This document shows positions 8,301 through 16,725 of a DNA stretch of 64,000 nucleotides, one piece after another. Position numbers and translations under genes: made by a program. This DNA comes from Accumulibacter sp. (GTDB lineage Bacteria > Pseudomonadota > Gammaproteobacteria > Burkholderiales > Rhodocyclaceae), in the NCBI RefSeq assembly GCF_023806635.1, contig NZ_JAMTDQ010000043.1:1-64000 (forward strand). The letters are read 5' to 3'. The notes under the pieces are model-generated. The model was not told the origin of the DNA, did not search any database, and saw only the letters and a list, made by a program, of their open reading frames with translations. Position 1 is the stretch's first letter; each line of letters begins with the position of its first letter.

Positions 8301-10377
8301 CCGCAGCGGTAAACGCTGCACCGGCATTCTCGAAGAAGTGCTGGTGCAGACCCGCCAACGGCGGCTCGACATGCCCGCCGCCCGCCGGTGCGCCGCTGCC
8401 GTCGACCGGCAGCACCGTCGTCGAGGCTTCGAAGGGCGCCCAGAGGTCGTTGTGCGTCATGAACTCCCAACGCTCGTCGCCATTCTGGATCGCTCCCGTC
8501 GGCAGGACGCTGCAGAACCACTTCCGCTCGCTGCCGCTGGCGGCAAGGGCACCGGTCATCGCGAACGCGGCGCGACCGTCCTGCAGCGTGAACGCCATGC
8601 CGTCGACGACTCGCCCCTCGAGCGCGACCAGAGAGGCCGGCAGGAGCAGCCGGGTCCATTCGCCGGCTGGCGGCAGATCGCCGGCGCGCATGCGGCCGGC
8701 GCTGCCATCGGCACCCCAGGCGATCAGGTTCTCGCCCCAATAGGCGCGATGCTCCCAGTTGCCCGCATGCCACTGCAGCATCAGCGTCCGTGGCGGGTTG
8801 TCCGGATCGAGATAGACCCAGGCGAAAAGCTGTTCGCCGGCCGCCACCGCCAGGGTCTCGCTCGCCGCCTCGAAGAAATGCTGGTGCGTGCCGCCGCGCA
8901 GCGACGAGCGGTGGCCGCCGCCGGCCGGAGGCGGACCCCATGGCGCGAGCGACTCGGTCTCGAGTGCTTCGGCATCCTCGGCGATCGCCGGCACCGGCAG
9001 CGCACTGCCGCTGATCGCCCGCGCCAGCACGGCGGCGCGGTTGCGCAGCCCCTGCCGGCTGCCGAGCGCCCGTGCGCGCCGCAGGACGAACTCGGCGAGG
9101 GTGGCGGCGAACTCCGGGTCGATCACTTCGCGGATCAGCAGGCGCGGCTCGAACACCGCCTGCGGCACCGGCACCAGCAGGCGGACGCGCTCGCCGAGCG
9201 CGAGGTCGAGTGGTGCCAGCGAGACCGCTTCAGCGACTGCGGCATCGAGCTGCTCGCTCGGCAGCGGCGCCGCATCGAGCGTGAAACTGCCGGGAAAGAA
9301 GTCGCTCGACAGGTTGCCCAGGTCGACGACGTTCGCCGGCAACAGGCCGAAGGGCGGCAGCCGCGCGTAATCCGCCGCCAGCGTCGCCGCATCCGGCGCC
9401 GTGTCGCCCGCGGCGGCGATCTGCTCGGCGAGCTGTTCGAGGCGCGCCTGCCAGAGAGCCGGCAGCCGCCAGTGGATGTCCAGCCCGCCGGCGATGCCGC
9501 CGATCCGTCCATGGCGCGCGTGCCCGCCGCTGCGGACGACGCTCGCCCGGTCGAGGAACAGGGGCGTCCAGTCGTCCGCGCAGGCGACGAGGCCGAGCGG
9601 CACGCCGAACAGCTCCCAGGGCAGCGACTCATCGGGCGCCAGCGCCGCCTCCGCGTCGAAGATGCGCCAGGCGAGATCGTTGCGCCAACGCCCGGGCAGA
9701 CCCGGCGGCATCGCCGGCAGGCTGAGGAACTCCTCCGGCCAGGCGTACCACAGGAGCCGCGCCGCATCGCCGATGCGCCAGTCCTCGAAGGCGATGACGC
9801 TGCCGCTGCCGCAACCGTCGAGTGCGCAGGGATCGGTGGCATCGAACTCGCCGATGCGGTCCGCCGAAACCGGCTGCAGCAGGAGGATGCCGACCCGCGG
9901 CAGGGCTGCCGGCGAGGCGCCGACGACGGCACCGAGCGCCGGACCGACGAGCTTGCTGGCGACGCTGCCGGCGCCGCCGCCAGCCCCGCCCATGCCGGCG
10001 AAGGCCGACGGATCGGCGACCACCGGCAGGTCGGCGAGCGCCACCTCGACCGCCTGCGGCACGCGCACGTCCTCGCCGTCTACCGCCAGCCCCTGCCCCT
10101 GCAGCACCGCCAGGCGGGTGCCGGCGAGACCGCCGGCGTCGTCGAACAGCGAACATTCCAGCCCGCGCACGACGCCGGGGGTGAACGCCTGTCCGCGCAG
10201 CGCGACATGGCGCGCCGCCCAGTCCTGGCGAGCCGAGAGCGTCGGACCAGTGAGGGTGCGACCGGCAAACAGGTTCGGCCGACGCAGCCACCAGCGACTG
10301 GCGTCAGCGCCATCCTCGGGCGCGAGGCCAACGAGGTGTTCGCCCGACAGGGGCCTGGCAATCGGTGTGATGCTCAC
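5320..10377 (-). CDS. Giant eCIS protein with two tandem LamG-like (planctomycete DUF1553-type) domains
   Basis: 1685 residues starting at GTG 10377, supported by a perfect Shine-Dalgarno. The N-terminal ~470 residues are of unknown fold. Two tandem modules follow, at about residues 490-635 and 670-825. Each has HQHFFE, AWVYLD..NPP, LMLQW, WEHRAYWG and a later V.GMAF. This is the concanavalin/LamG-like motif set I know from planctomycete DUF1549/DUF1553 proteins. A Gly/Ala-rich stretch lies near 970-1050 and a strong coiled coil at about 1240-1315 (GRIKLYRDAIRRSQAVL onward). The C-terminal end is probably β-rich. There is no signal peptide. Given its place between adaptor proteins and assembly factors, a peripheral baseplate or fibre component that binds glycans is a reasonable inference. 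No enzymatic motif is visible. Confidence 0.7.
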   Translation of the reverse strand: MSITPIARPLSGEHLVGLAPEDGADASRWWLRRPNLFAGRTLTGPTLSARQDWAARHVALRGQAFTPGVVRGLECSLFDDAGGLAGTRLAVLQGQGLAVDGEDVRVPQAVEVALADLPVVADPSAFAGMGGAGGGAGSVASKLVGPALGAVVGASPAALPRVGILLLQPVSADRIGEFDATDPCALDGCGSGSVIAFEDWRIGDAARLLWYAWPEEFLSLPAMPPGLPGRWRNDLAWRIFDAEAALAPDESLPWELFGVPLGLVACADDWTPLFLDRASVVRSGGHARHGRIGGIAGGLDIHWRLPALWQARLEQLAEQIAAAGDTAPDAATLAADYARLPPFGLLPANVVDLGNLSSDFFPGSFTLDAAPLPSEQLDAAVAEAVSLAPLDLALGERVRLLVPVPQAVFEPRLLIREVIDPEFAATLAEFVLRRARALGSRQGLRNRAAVLARAISGSALPVPAIAEDAEALETESLAPWGPPPAGGGHRSSLRGGTHQHFFEAASETLAVAAGEQLFAWVYLDPDNPPRTLMLQWHAGNWEHRAYWGENLIAWGADGSAGRMRAGDLPPAGEWTRLLLPASLVALEGRVVDGMAFTLQDGRAAFAMTGALAASGSERKWFCSVLPTGAIQNGDERWEFMTHNDLWAPFEASTTVLPVDGSGAPAGGGHVEPPLAGLHQHFFENAGAAFTAAAGERLYAWVYLDANNPPTQLMLQWRSGSSWEHRAYWGVDRIAWGSAGTPSRRRIGALPRPGRWVRLEVPVDGDSGVGVAGTALNGMAFSFFDGSAAFGAAGALGTTGGERPWFSGALPAGATPRGVWSFLQPRELRAPTTAAVNGQVAAAIALYDDPALAHLSAQERYQIFARGLEGFIAYLKSRADRADDLVDYSFVKVQTDIYRVRQLVLGTTAATRLAISPALASISRAETAVASSERIAGFFEELKGASLQARGDFAGSAGGAAPAVAAGVEGAFGSTGSISPASAPGGADARGPVGRAFSFAAGNAQEVRLGGGIRQESLLAGGSQEVRIGAGDREKLQLAESANLGLGDTVQVDDNRITRAATQAELFSSGSSYLPYDITHAAPLIGKAEVRTLSIADRLEAPKANEAKDYTTSTRYEAVRSLIAFADALAAEDGGDSAGLFDGIQFNGVRGDPALFFDDENQVSGPDARPLPVVDSGDLQEQATINGLRRSLPLATVLRERWRLPLMLQAPRRSKIDEAAYFADGADLSDNTVALMRQLEGRIKLYRDAIRRSQAVLDGLRGQAVALEQRLQVVGETLAEARHDVSVTRALIAEEEERLAAINERRAQILRDHVRFIAYQRPREAELIAPAPLRQLDPGLLEAPVPACLKAHQEAPDELAELLAVVREAPARWFAAVPALLDRLDRVDLLLKTMQAAQLRSQIMQLRAPAQPLAASPARGVAAAIAALQQRQFASVRQLREVATRIDPALIGRMGWQGARVEAEKVISLGDLIDGEHGSGAVASQAASVFEQISRIAACLHESFSEVLPSIRLDWAERLSQFDAAPRLRNLAGLPRWGELEYATRRQLQAYADWLFGQMKVAEADGERLINDLVHMCLLLASHAPINRIIAGRLPAPVTAVPGVRLPVRVSDGVKLRVGMQALVYQAERVVARARVDDLASGEVQTTILQVDGNRLELAAETRVQFVAADSPVAMGAGRLDRVKMR

Positions 10378-10382
10378 GGTCC

Positions 10383-10388
10383 ACCTCC
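10383..10388 (-). promoter_or_regulatory. Strong Shine-Dalgarno deciding a GTG start
   Basis: GGAGGT on the minus strand, 5 bases before GTG 10377. It lies in the 16-base gap after the preceding gene and fixes the start of the 1685-residue protein on GTG rather than on a later ATG. Confidence 0.8.
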
Positions 10389-10393
10389 TTCAG

Positions 10394-12322
10394 TCATTGC
10401 CTGCCGCCTTCGCTCTTGCCGGCCGCGGCGGTGGTCCTGCGGCGCTTGCCGGCAGGCGTCGTCGCCGCCTTCTCGCCGGCCGCCGTCGTCGCTGCCGTCG
10501 GGCGCGCGGTGGCGCGCGCGGGCGGCGGCGCCGCGTCTTCTTCGGCGGCGCGCAGCGGCTGCGGCCGCAGCACGCTGCGTGCCAGCGCTGGCAGTTGCGC
10601 GCTGCGCGCGCCCGCGGCTGCGGCGTCGGCGGCGCGCCAGTCGCCGCCTTCCGCCAACTCCTTCAACGCCGCCTTGCTCGGCACCGTGTCCGGGCGCGCG
10701 CGCTCGAGGCGGCTGAGGCCGTCGCCGACGCCCGGCGCCGACAGGTCGGCCGCCACCCGCAGTACGGCTGCCTGGTCGAGCGCCGGCGCCTGGCCGAGTT
10801 CGCCGAGGGCCGCGGCGGTCAGCGCCGGCGATTCGGCGAAGCGCGGACTCGCGAGCAGGCTCTCGATCTCCAGCGCGGCGCGCGGCGTCGCGCGCTCGAG
10901 CAGACGCCCGAGCGCCGCCTCGAGCCCGAGCCCGGCGAGCCGCGGTGCCGCCCGGTCGACGAGATCACGGCCGGCGACCCGGATGGCCTCGCCGGCCAGG
11001 TCGTCACGGTAGGCGAGATTGCGCCGGCGAACGAACCAGAGGCTCGGCAGCGCCGCCAGCCGCGCCCACTCGGCCTGCGCCGGGTCGACCGGCGAGATCA
11101 CCGGCGGCAGCCGCGGGATGCGCAGCTGCTGCAGGATTTCGAGCGGCTTGCGGGTCGCGACGAGATTGATCGCCGCCGGCCGCAGCGGCAGGATGCGACT
11201 GGTCAAGCGGCTGTTCACGGCGCGCCATTCATGCCGCGCAACCGGCGCCAGGATCAGCACGGCGGTCGCTTCGAGCGTCGCCGACGAGGCCTCGAGGTCG
11301 ATCGGCGGCAGGCTCAGCGACTCCTCGACCAGCGCCGGCAGTTCGTCCTCCGGAATGATCGAGAAATCGACCGCCATTTCGGGCGGGAAGTAGCGCTGCG
11401 TGAAATCGCGGCTGTCGATCATGCCGGCCGGGAGCGGGCCCGCCGGCGGCAGCAGCGGAAAGTTCTCGCGCGCCGCGAAGCCGCGGCCACCGCTCGCCGC
11501 CAGGATGTCGGCCAGGTGCACCTGGTGCTGTACCAGATGCGCCAGGCGCAGTGCCCGCGGGGAATGGCCGAGGCCCGGCAGGTCGGCACGGTCGGCACCG
11601 AGTTCGCGCCGCACCAGCGCCTCGTCGAGCCAGACGACGACATTGTTCATCAGCGCCAGCATGGCCAGCGGCAGGACGTCGGCCGAGACGCCGCGGACGC
11701 CATCGCCGCCGAAGATCGCCGCGGCCGCGCGCCCGCGACGGGCGGCCAGGGCATCGGCGGCGCCGTCGTCCTGCCACGGCACGAGGACGATCGCGGTCGC
11801 TTCGACGACATCGCCATCCTCGACGGTGCGCTGGCCGGTGATCGACGTCGGATAGGCGCCGACCGGGTTGGCGGTGAACTCGACCGGCCGCAGCGCCAGC
11901 ACGAAGAGTCCGTTGCGGCTGCGCAGCGGCGGCTGCGGCCACCTGCCGAGGCCGAAGCGCGCCGTCAATTGCTGTGCCCGCGGCACATCGGCCAGACGCA
12001 GCTCGAGCGGGCGCGGCAACAGGACCAGTTCGCCGGCCGGCGTGACTCCATGACCGGCCGTGATGGTGACGCGGTCGCCGGCGCTGCCGCGCTCGACGTC
12101 GAGGCCGCGCGCGACGCCACTGCCCGCCGCCTGGCCGAGATCGGCCTCGCGCGTCAGGATGTATTCCTGGTCGCGGGTGAGGTCGCGCGCAGCGAGAAAA
12201 CGACCGTCGAAATAGCGCGGCCTTTCGCGGCGCGCGTCCTCGATCAGCACGCCGGCAGTCCGCAGGGATGCCACCTGATCGGGTGCCAGTTTGACGCGGC
12301 TTTCGCCAGTGCTCAGGTTCAT
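10394..12322 (-). CDS. eCIS adaptor-like protein, 642 aa, paralogous N-terminus to the next upstream gene
   Basis: ATG 12322 is preceded by GGAGG. Residues about 35-110 contain RYFDGRFLAARDLTRDQEY, a Gly-rich turn, ARGLDV and then GHGVTPAGELVLL. This is a layout seen in uncharacterised eCIS and phage baseplate-associated proteins (open on a new region, react to an EQ.Y helix, then a β-strand GL.V and P G...D..G.E). The same layout appears in the 325-residue protein encoded just upstream, so the two look like ancient duplicates. The C-terminal 100 residues are Ala/Lys/Arg-rich and probably disordered. No catalytic motif is seen. A structural adaptor between baseplate and peripheral proteins is inferred from context only. 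Confidence 0.6.
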   Translation of the reverse strand: MNLSTGESRVKLAPDQVASLRTAGVLIEDARRERPRYFDGRFLAARDLTRDQEYILTREADLGQAAGSGVARGLDVERGSAGDRVTITAGHGVTPAGELVLLPRPLELRLADVPRAQQLTARFGLGRWPQPPLRSRNGLFVLALRPVEFTANPVGAYPTSITGQRTVEDGDVVEATAIVLVPWQDDGAADALAARRGRAAAAIFGGDGVRGVSADVLPLAMLALMNNVVVWLDEALVRRELGADRADLPGLGHSPRALRLAHLVQHQVHLADILAASGGRGFAARENFPLLPPAGPLPAGMIDSRDFTQRYFPPEMAVDFSIIPEDELPALVEESLSLPPIDLEASSATLEATAVLILAPVARHEWRAVNSRLTSRILPLRPAAINLVATRKPLEILQQLRIPRLPPVISPVDPAQAEWARLAALPSLWFVRRRNLAYRDDLAGEAIRVAGRDLVDRAAPRLAGLGLEAALGRLLERATPRAALEIESLLASPRFAESPALTAAALGELGQAPALDQAAVLRVAADLSAPGVGDGLSRLERARPDTVPSKAALKELAEGGDWRAADAAAAGARSAQLPALARSVLRPQPLRAAEEDAAPPPARATARPTAATTAAGEKAATTPAGKRRRTTAAAGKSEGGRQ

Positions 12323-12368
12323 GACTCGTCCTCCAGGGCGCCACTTGCCGCGCCAGTGTGGTTGCTGT

Positions 12369-13346
12369 TCATCCGCCAAGCCCGACGGCGCCGGCGAGCA
12401 GCCCGAGATGCGGCAGCACGCGCCGGCCGCCGTTGTCGACGACGGCGTCACCGTCGCGCTGCGGCGGATCGCCGGCAGCGACGGCAAGGAAGACACGCGC
12501 CAGGAAGACCGCGGTCGGATCGAGGCCGGGCGGATGTCCGGGCGGCGGCGCCAGTTCGCCGGCGCCGGCACTGCTCGCGCCGAGATCCGGCCAGCCGTCG
12601 AGGACCGCGTCGTGCAGCGCGGCACGCCGTTCGCCGGCAGTCAGCGCCGAGAGATCCCGATCCTGCTGCGGCAAGCCGCTGAAAGCGTCGTCCAGGCCAT
12701 CGCCGCGCAGCACCAGATGGACCTCCCAGGCATCCCGCAGACGCGCCGTCTGCACCGCGTCGAGCGCATCGAAGGGGCCGCTGGCAAAGGCCGGCGTCAG
12801 CGCCTGGCGGCAGGTGACGAAGCGGATGAAGACATCGGCGATCACCGCCCGCGGCGCCAGTGCCGGCCCGTCCGCGAGCAGGCGCGCGCTGGCGAAGCGG
12901 CCCGGGTCGTCGAGTGCCGCCAGGCGCAGTCCGTCGCCGCCGTCGCGCTGCAACTCGCCATCGAACCAGCGTTCGACGCGCAGGCACACCGCGCGCGGCA
13001 GCTCCACCAGACGACCGAGGCGGTCCACGGCGAGTCCGGGGGCAATGCGGATTTCCTCGACGCTGGTTGCCGTCGCCGGCACCTGCCGCACGCGCAGGCC
13101 GGCGAGCGTGCCGCCGGCGAAGAGGCCGGTGGCGCCGGCGGTCGCCGGGTCGCTGCCGGGCGGCAGGCGGCGTGCCCCCGCCCCACTGGCAAAGGCCAGC
13201 GCGCGGGCGAGACGGTTACGATGGTAGGTCTGCTCGTCGGCGAAATCGGTCGCGTCGAGCAGCATGCCGGTGGCGTAGTGCGGCCGCGCCGCGTCGGGCA
13301 GCGCGTAGAGTGGATCGTCCGAGGGCGGGCGCCGAGGGCTGTTCAT
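12369..13346 (-). CDS. eCIS adaptor-like protein, 325 aa
   Basis: The N-terminal motif HYATGMLLDATDFADEQTYH, then GLRV and IAPGLAVDRLGR, parallels the N-terminus of the 642-residue protein encoded next. This is a recurrent signature in eCIS loci whose function is not established. The remainder is Leu/Ala-rich and predicted soluble, with no signal peptide. The start overlaps the stop of the preceding small protein by four bases (ATGA), so the pair is likely co-translated. The gene ends 46 bases before the next start. Confidence 0.6.
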   Translation of the reverse strand: MNSPRRPPSDDPLYALPDAARPHYATGMLLDATDFADEQTYHRNRLARALAFASGAGARRLPPGSDPATAGATGLFAGGTLAGLRVRQVPATATSVEEIRIAPGLAVDRLGRLVELPRAVCLRVERWFDGELQRDGGDGLRLAALDDPGRFASARLLADGPALAPRAVIADVFIRFVTCRQALTPAFASGPFDALDAVQTARLRDAWEVHLVLRGDGLDDAFSGLPQQDRDLSALTAGERRAALHDAVLDGWPDLGASSAGAGELAPPPGHPPGLDPTAVFLARVFLAVAAGDPPQRDGDAVVDNGGRRVLPHLGLLAGAVGLGG

Positions 13347-13651
13347 GTTTCGCTCCTGTCTTGGGCCGACTCGCGTCGCTTGCTGGCACGTGGTCGAGCG
13401 GGCACACGGTTCGGCCGGACCGGCGTCACGACCGGCGTCACGAGCCCGCCGCCGCCAGCCGTGAGCTGCGGGCGTACGGGGCCGAGCGGGACGCGCGCGA
13501 CGACGATGTCCAAGACATCGGGCGCGCTGCGGCGGCCATCGCTGGTCAGCACCTCGAGCTGGAAGCGGTGGGTGCCGACCGCCAGACCGGCGTCGACCAC
13601 CACCGTCGCATCGCTGGTCCTGAGCGTGCGGCCGCGGACGAAGGTGGTCAT
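13343..13651 (-). CDS. Small Ig-like eCIS protein with basic tail
   Basis: 102 residues. Residues 1-55 form a β-rich Ig/PKD-like repeat (VGTHRFQLEVLTSDGRRSAP, DVLDIVV), followed by a Pro/Arg/Lys-rich tail ending KRRESAQDRSET. The N-terminal half resembles the 103-residue protein encoded 22 bases upstream (GRHTFRLVVVDDSGNSS, DEVTVIV), so the two are diverged duplicates. The basic tail may be disordered. Role unknown; probably a decoration or linker of the injection particle. Confidence 0.55.
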   Translation of the reverse strand: MTTFVRGRTLRTSDATVVVDAGLAVGTHRFQLEVLTSDGRRSAPDVLDIVVARVPLGPVRPQLTAGGGGLVTPVVTPVRPNRVPARPRASKRRESAQDRSET

Positions 13652-13673
13652 GGCATCGACTCCGGCACCCTGC

Positions 13674-13985
13674 TCACGGCTGCCCGAGGTAGGTCCACAG
13701 GTAGCTCACCACGCGCCCGCCACCGGCGTCGAAGGAACGAGTGCCGTCGAGGTTGAAGCTGCTGCCGAACCCGACGCTGCGCGGCGCCGCGAGGACGGCG
13801 GTGGGATTCTGCGAATCGGCGACGATGACCGTGACCTCGTCCGGAATCGAGCTGTTGCCCGAGTCATCGACCACCACCAGGCGGAAAGTGTGGCGGCCGA
13901 GCGGCAGCGGGTTGTTCGGCGAGATGGTGACCTCGACCGTCGGGGTGTCGGTCCGGACGTCGTTGTTGATGATGAAATCGGCCAT
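13674..13985 (-). CDS. Small PKD/Ig-like eCIS protein
   Basis: 103 residues from ATG 13985, with AAGGAG upstream. Residues about 10-65 are an Ig-like unit (VEVTISPNNPLPLGRHTFRL). Residues about 70-103 are the first half of a PKD-type domain (SFNLDGTRSFDAGGGRVVSY then LWTYLG). The same half-PKD ending is found at the C-terminus of the 898-residue baseplate protein encoded upstream. A longer in-frame extension overlaps that gene and is not used. Function unknown. Confidence 0.6.
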   Translation of the reverse strand: MADFIINNDVRTDTPTVEVTISPNNPLPLGRHTFRLVVVDDSGNSSIPDEVTVIVADSQNPTAVLAAPRSVGFGSSFNLDGTRSFDAGGGRVVSYLWTYLGQP

Positions 13986-14028
13986 GTCGGGCTCCTTGGG
14001 TCGGGTTGAGGTACTGCGGTGCCGGCGT

Positions 14029-16725
14029 CTATTCGGTGAGACGCCAGCGATATTCGGTGATGCGGCGGCCAGCCGCCGCCGTCGAGCCGCCGCCGTCGAG
14101 AACGAAGGAACGCCCGTGCGCGACGCTCCTGTCCGGTCCGGCGACCGCCAACGGGCGCGCGGCGGCGGGTCCGGCAACCTCGCCGCTGGCACCGGAGAGG
14201 CGCGGGTCGAGGCTGCCGACGCCGAGTACGCGATCGCCGTTGCCCAGGCTGCTCACCTCTGCCCGCGCCGGCAAGCGCTGCCGCGGCGGGCCGAGGTAGG
14301 TGTCGACGCCGACCAAGCTGGCGATGCCGACGAGGAGCGGCCAGGTGGCGGTCGCCACCTGCACTTCGACGTGCGCCGGCGACTCGAGCTCGACGATGCG
14401 GCGGATCAGTCCGAGATCCTGCGCCGCGACCGCCTGGTGCACCAGCACCAGCACCCGGTGCGCGAGCTGGTCGTAGAAGGCGAGAAGCGCTTCCTGCTCG
14501 GCCGGCGAGCCGACTTCGGCACGGAACAGCGCCAGCAGCTCGAGGCGCTCGGCCTCGCCGAGAACCAGCGTGTCGCCAACCACCGAATTGCCACTGATCA
14601 CCAGGCCGGGCAGCAGCGGGTCGTCCGCCACCTCGAGGTTGACGCCGAGCAGCGTGCTCATCAGTCGGCGCATGCGGAAACCCTCGACGACGATGATCTC
14701 GCCGCCACGCACGCCGCCATCGCTGGCGATGTCGAGGGCGAGGCGCAGCCCACGGCGGGTGCCGTGATGACGCGCCAAGTCACTCGCACGCGCCAGCCAC
14801 TCGCGTCGCCGCGCCTCCGGCAACGCCGCATCGAAGGCGACACCGATCCAGCCAGCGAGCCAGTCGAGCGCGCCTGCCGGCGCGACCGCCGGATCGCTGC
14901 ACAGGTGCGCCGCGGCGACGCGATCCTCGATCGGCGTCAGGACACCCTCGACGTTGCCGAGCAGGCGTTCGAGGAAATCCGCCGGCGTCGCCTGCGGCCG
15001 ATAGGCGACGATCGCTGCCGCCTCGCGACGCAGCGTCCAACTCGCCGCACCGTCGCGCAGCTGCCACAGGCTGCCGGCGCCGATCACCTCGACCCGCGCC
15101 GCCTCACCCAGCGCGAGCGAAGCGCGCAGCGCGGCGGGGACGACCGCGGCATCGAGATCGGCGGCGAGCAGCGGGTCCACGCTCGCCACCGACGACCCGG
15201 GCAGCTCGGCGGCAGCACCGAACTCGCTCTCGCGGTAGAGCCGCGGCAGGTAACGATCGCGGTAGGAGAAGCGTGCCGCGTAGGCGCGCAGCGCCGCCAG
15301 CTCGGGCGAATCGCGGCCATCGCCATGCAGCTCGACCCGCACCCAGAGGTAGCGCCCGGAGAGCGCGCGCACCCGCCGCTGCGCCCGCTGGATCAGCACC
15401 GACCAGAGCCCGGCGCGGCCCGCCTGCGGCGCGCCCCAGGCGCCGAGTCCCGGGTGGCCGGGCAATTCGGAGGGCTGCCGCTCCCAGACGGCACGCGGCA
15501 GCGGCCCGCCGGGCAGCGCCTCTGCCGCCACCTCGCCGAAGACGTGCGCATGCCACTCGGCCGCCGTCGCCGGACTTGGCTCGGCGGTCGCCGCCAGCCA
15601 GACGACGAGGCCGCAGCCCGCCGGCAGCCGTGCCTCGGCGAAGAGCCGGTGCCAGACCGTCTGCTGATCGCCGCTGTCGAGCGGGTGGACGTCGGCAGCA
15701 GAGAAGTTCGCCGCCTCGCCGCGCCGCGCCAGGTTCGCCACCGACAGCCGGTGCAGCGGCTCGACGCCGCCGCCGCGCAGCGGGTAGCGCGGCGGCTCGT
15801 CGAGGCGGTGGGCAAAAGGCGCCTCCTCGGCATCGGCGGCCAGCGGGTAGATGTCGCCGCCCGCCTCGAGGACGCTGTCGCTGCTCGCCGCCACTGCCGG
15901 CAGCCACACCGGCACGTCGCGCCGGCCCGGCAGCCGCACCGCCACGCGGCCCTCGGCGAGCCAGTCGATGGCATAGGCGAAGGCCGCTCCGGCGAGCGTC
16001 TGCGCCGCGCCGAGGGTGCCGCGCCGCGGCTCGAGCAGGCGCAGGCGACTCTCGCCATCGCCGACCCAGGAGAGGATGAGGAGCAGGTCGCCGGCGGCGG
16101 CGATCGCCTGCGGCCGCTCGCCGGCCGGCCACAGCACCCCGGCCAACAGGCTCAGCGTCGGCGGCGTCGGGTTTTCGGCCACCGGCCGGAAGGTCGTCGC
16201 AGCGTACTCGGCGGCCGGTCGCTCGGCCAGCACGCAGCCACTGAGGCGGCCGATGCGACCGCTCGCGCGCTCGAGCAGCCAGACGCCGCCGGCTGGCGCA
16301 GCGGCGATCCGCCACGGCTGGAAGCCCGGCGTCGGCAGGACGACATCGCGCCAGCGGCCGCGCAGGTCGTGCAGCAGCACGCGCTCGCCGAGCGCGACGT
16401 AGAGCACGTCGTCGAAGCCGACGGCAAAGTCCTGCGGCCGCTCGCCGAGCGCCAGCACATTCGCGGCAGCCGGCAGGTGGCTGCGGGCGACGATCGCCAT
16501 CGCCGTCTCGTCCCAGTGCGCGCTGGCGCCGTGCCGGTCGACGGCGCGCGGCAAGCGCTCGAGCGCCGCGGCGGCGATCGTTGCCGCATCGGCGACGGGC
16601 GCGCCGAGGCGGCGCTCGCTCGCCAGCCGCAAGGCGCGGCAGCCGGGGCGGAAATCGACGTGACTGCGCCCCGGCCAGTGCCGGTGTTCGGCAAGCAACC
16701 AGAAGCGCTGGCCGTTGGCATCCAT
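14029..16725 (-). CDS. Baseplate protein: β-propeller-like N-terminus fused to phage tail protein I domain
   Basis: 898 residues starting at ATG 16725, which shares one base (TGATG) with the upstream stop. Residues about 50-330 carry repeated short β-strand blocks (for example RPQDFAVGFDDVLYVALG, then RPQAIAAAGDLLLIL) that look like NHL/propeller blades. Residues about 490-670 match the phage tail protein I/P2 gpI region (DRYLPRLYRESE, FLERLLGNVEGVLTPIEDR, ALDWLAGWIG). This is Pvc12-type and belongs in the baseplate wedge. The last 40 residues are a half PKD domain. The propeller is an addition compared with simple gpI proteins and could be a protein- or glycan-binding surface (inference). 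Confidence 0.75.
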   Translation of the reverse strand: MDANGQRFWLLAEHRHWPGRSHVDFRPGCRALRLASERRLGAPVADAATIAAAALERLPRAVDRHGASAHWDETAMAIVARSHLPAAANVLALGERPQDFAVGFDDVLYVALGERVLLHDLRGRWRDVVLPTPGFQPWRIAAAPAGGVWLLERASGRIGRLSGCVLAERPAAEYAATTFRPVAENPTPPTLSLLAGVLWPAGERPQAIAAAGDLLLILSWVGDGESRLRLLEPRRGTLGAAQTLAGAAFAYAIDWLAEGRVAVRLPGRRDVPVWLPAVAASSDSVLEAGGDIYPLAADAEEAPFAHRLDEPPRYPLRGGGVEPLHRLSVANLARRGEAANFSAADVHPLDSGDQQTVWHRLFAEARLPAGCGLVVWLAATAEPSPATAAEWHAHVFGEVAAEALPGGPLPRAVWERQPSELPGHPGLGAWGAPQAGRAGLWSVLIQRAQRRVRALSGRYLWVRVELHGDGRDSPELAALRAYAARFSYRDRYLPRLYRESEFGAAAELPGSSVASVDPLLAADLDAAVVPAALRASLALGEAARVEVIGAGSLWQLRDGAASWTLRREAAAIVAYRPQATPADFLERLLGNVEGVLTPIEDRVAAAHLCSDPAVAPAGALDWLAGWIGVAFDAALPEARRREWLARASDLARHHGTRRGLRLALDIASDGGVRGGEIIVVEGFRMRRLMSTLLGVNLEVADDPLLPGLVISGNSVVGDTLVLGEAERLELLALFRAEVGSPAEQEALLAFYDQLAHRVLVLVHQAVAAQDLGLIRRIVELESPAHVEVQVATATWPLLVGIASLVGVDTYLGPPRQRLPARAEVSSLGNGDRVLGVGSLDPRLSGASGEVAGPAAARPLAVAGPDRSVAHGRSFVLDGGGSTAAAGRRITEYRWRLTE

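Noticed and set aside
7675-12682. Long plus-strand frames (over 1000 residues) across the eCIS operon
   Set aside because: Arg/Gln-rich composition without domains, opposite clearly recognised minus-strand proteins. These are shadows.
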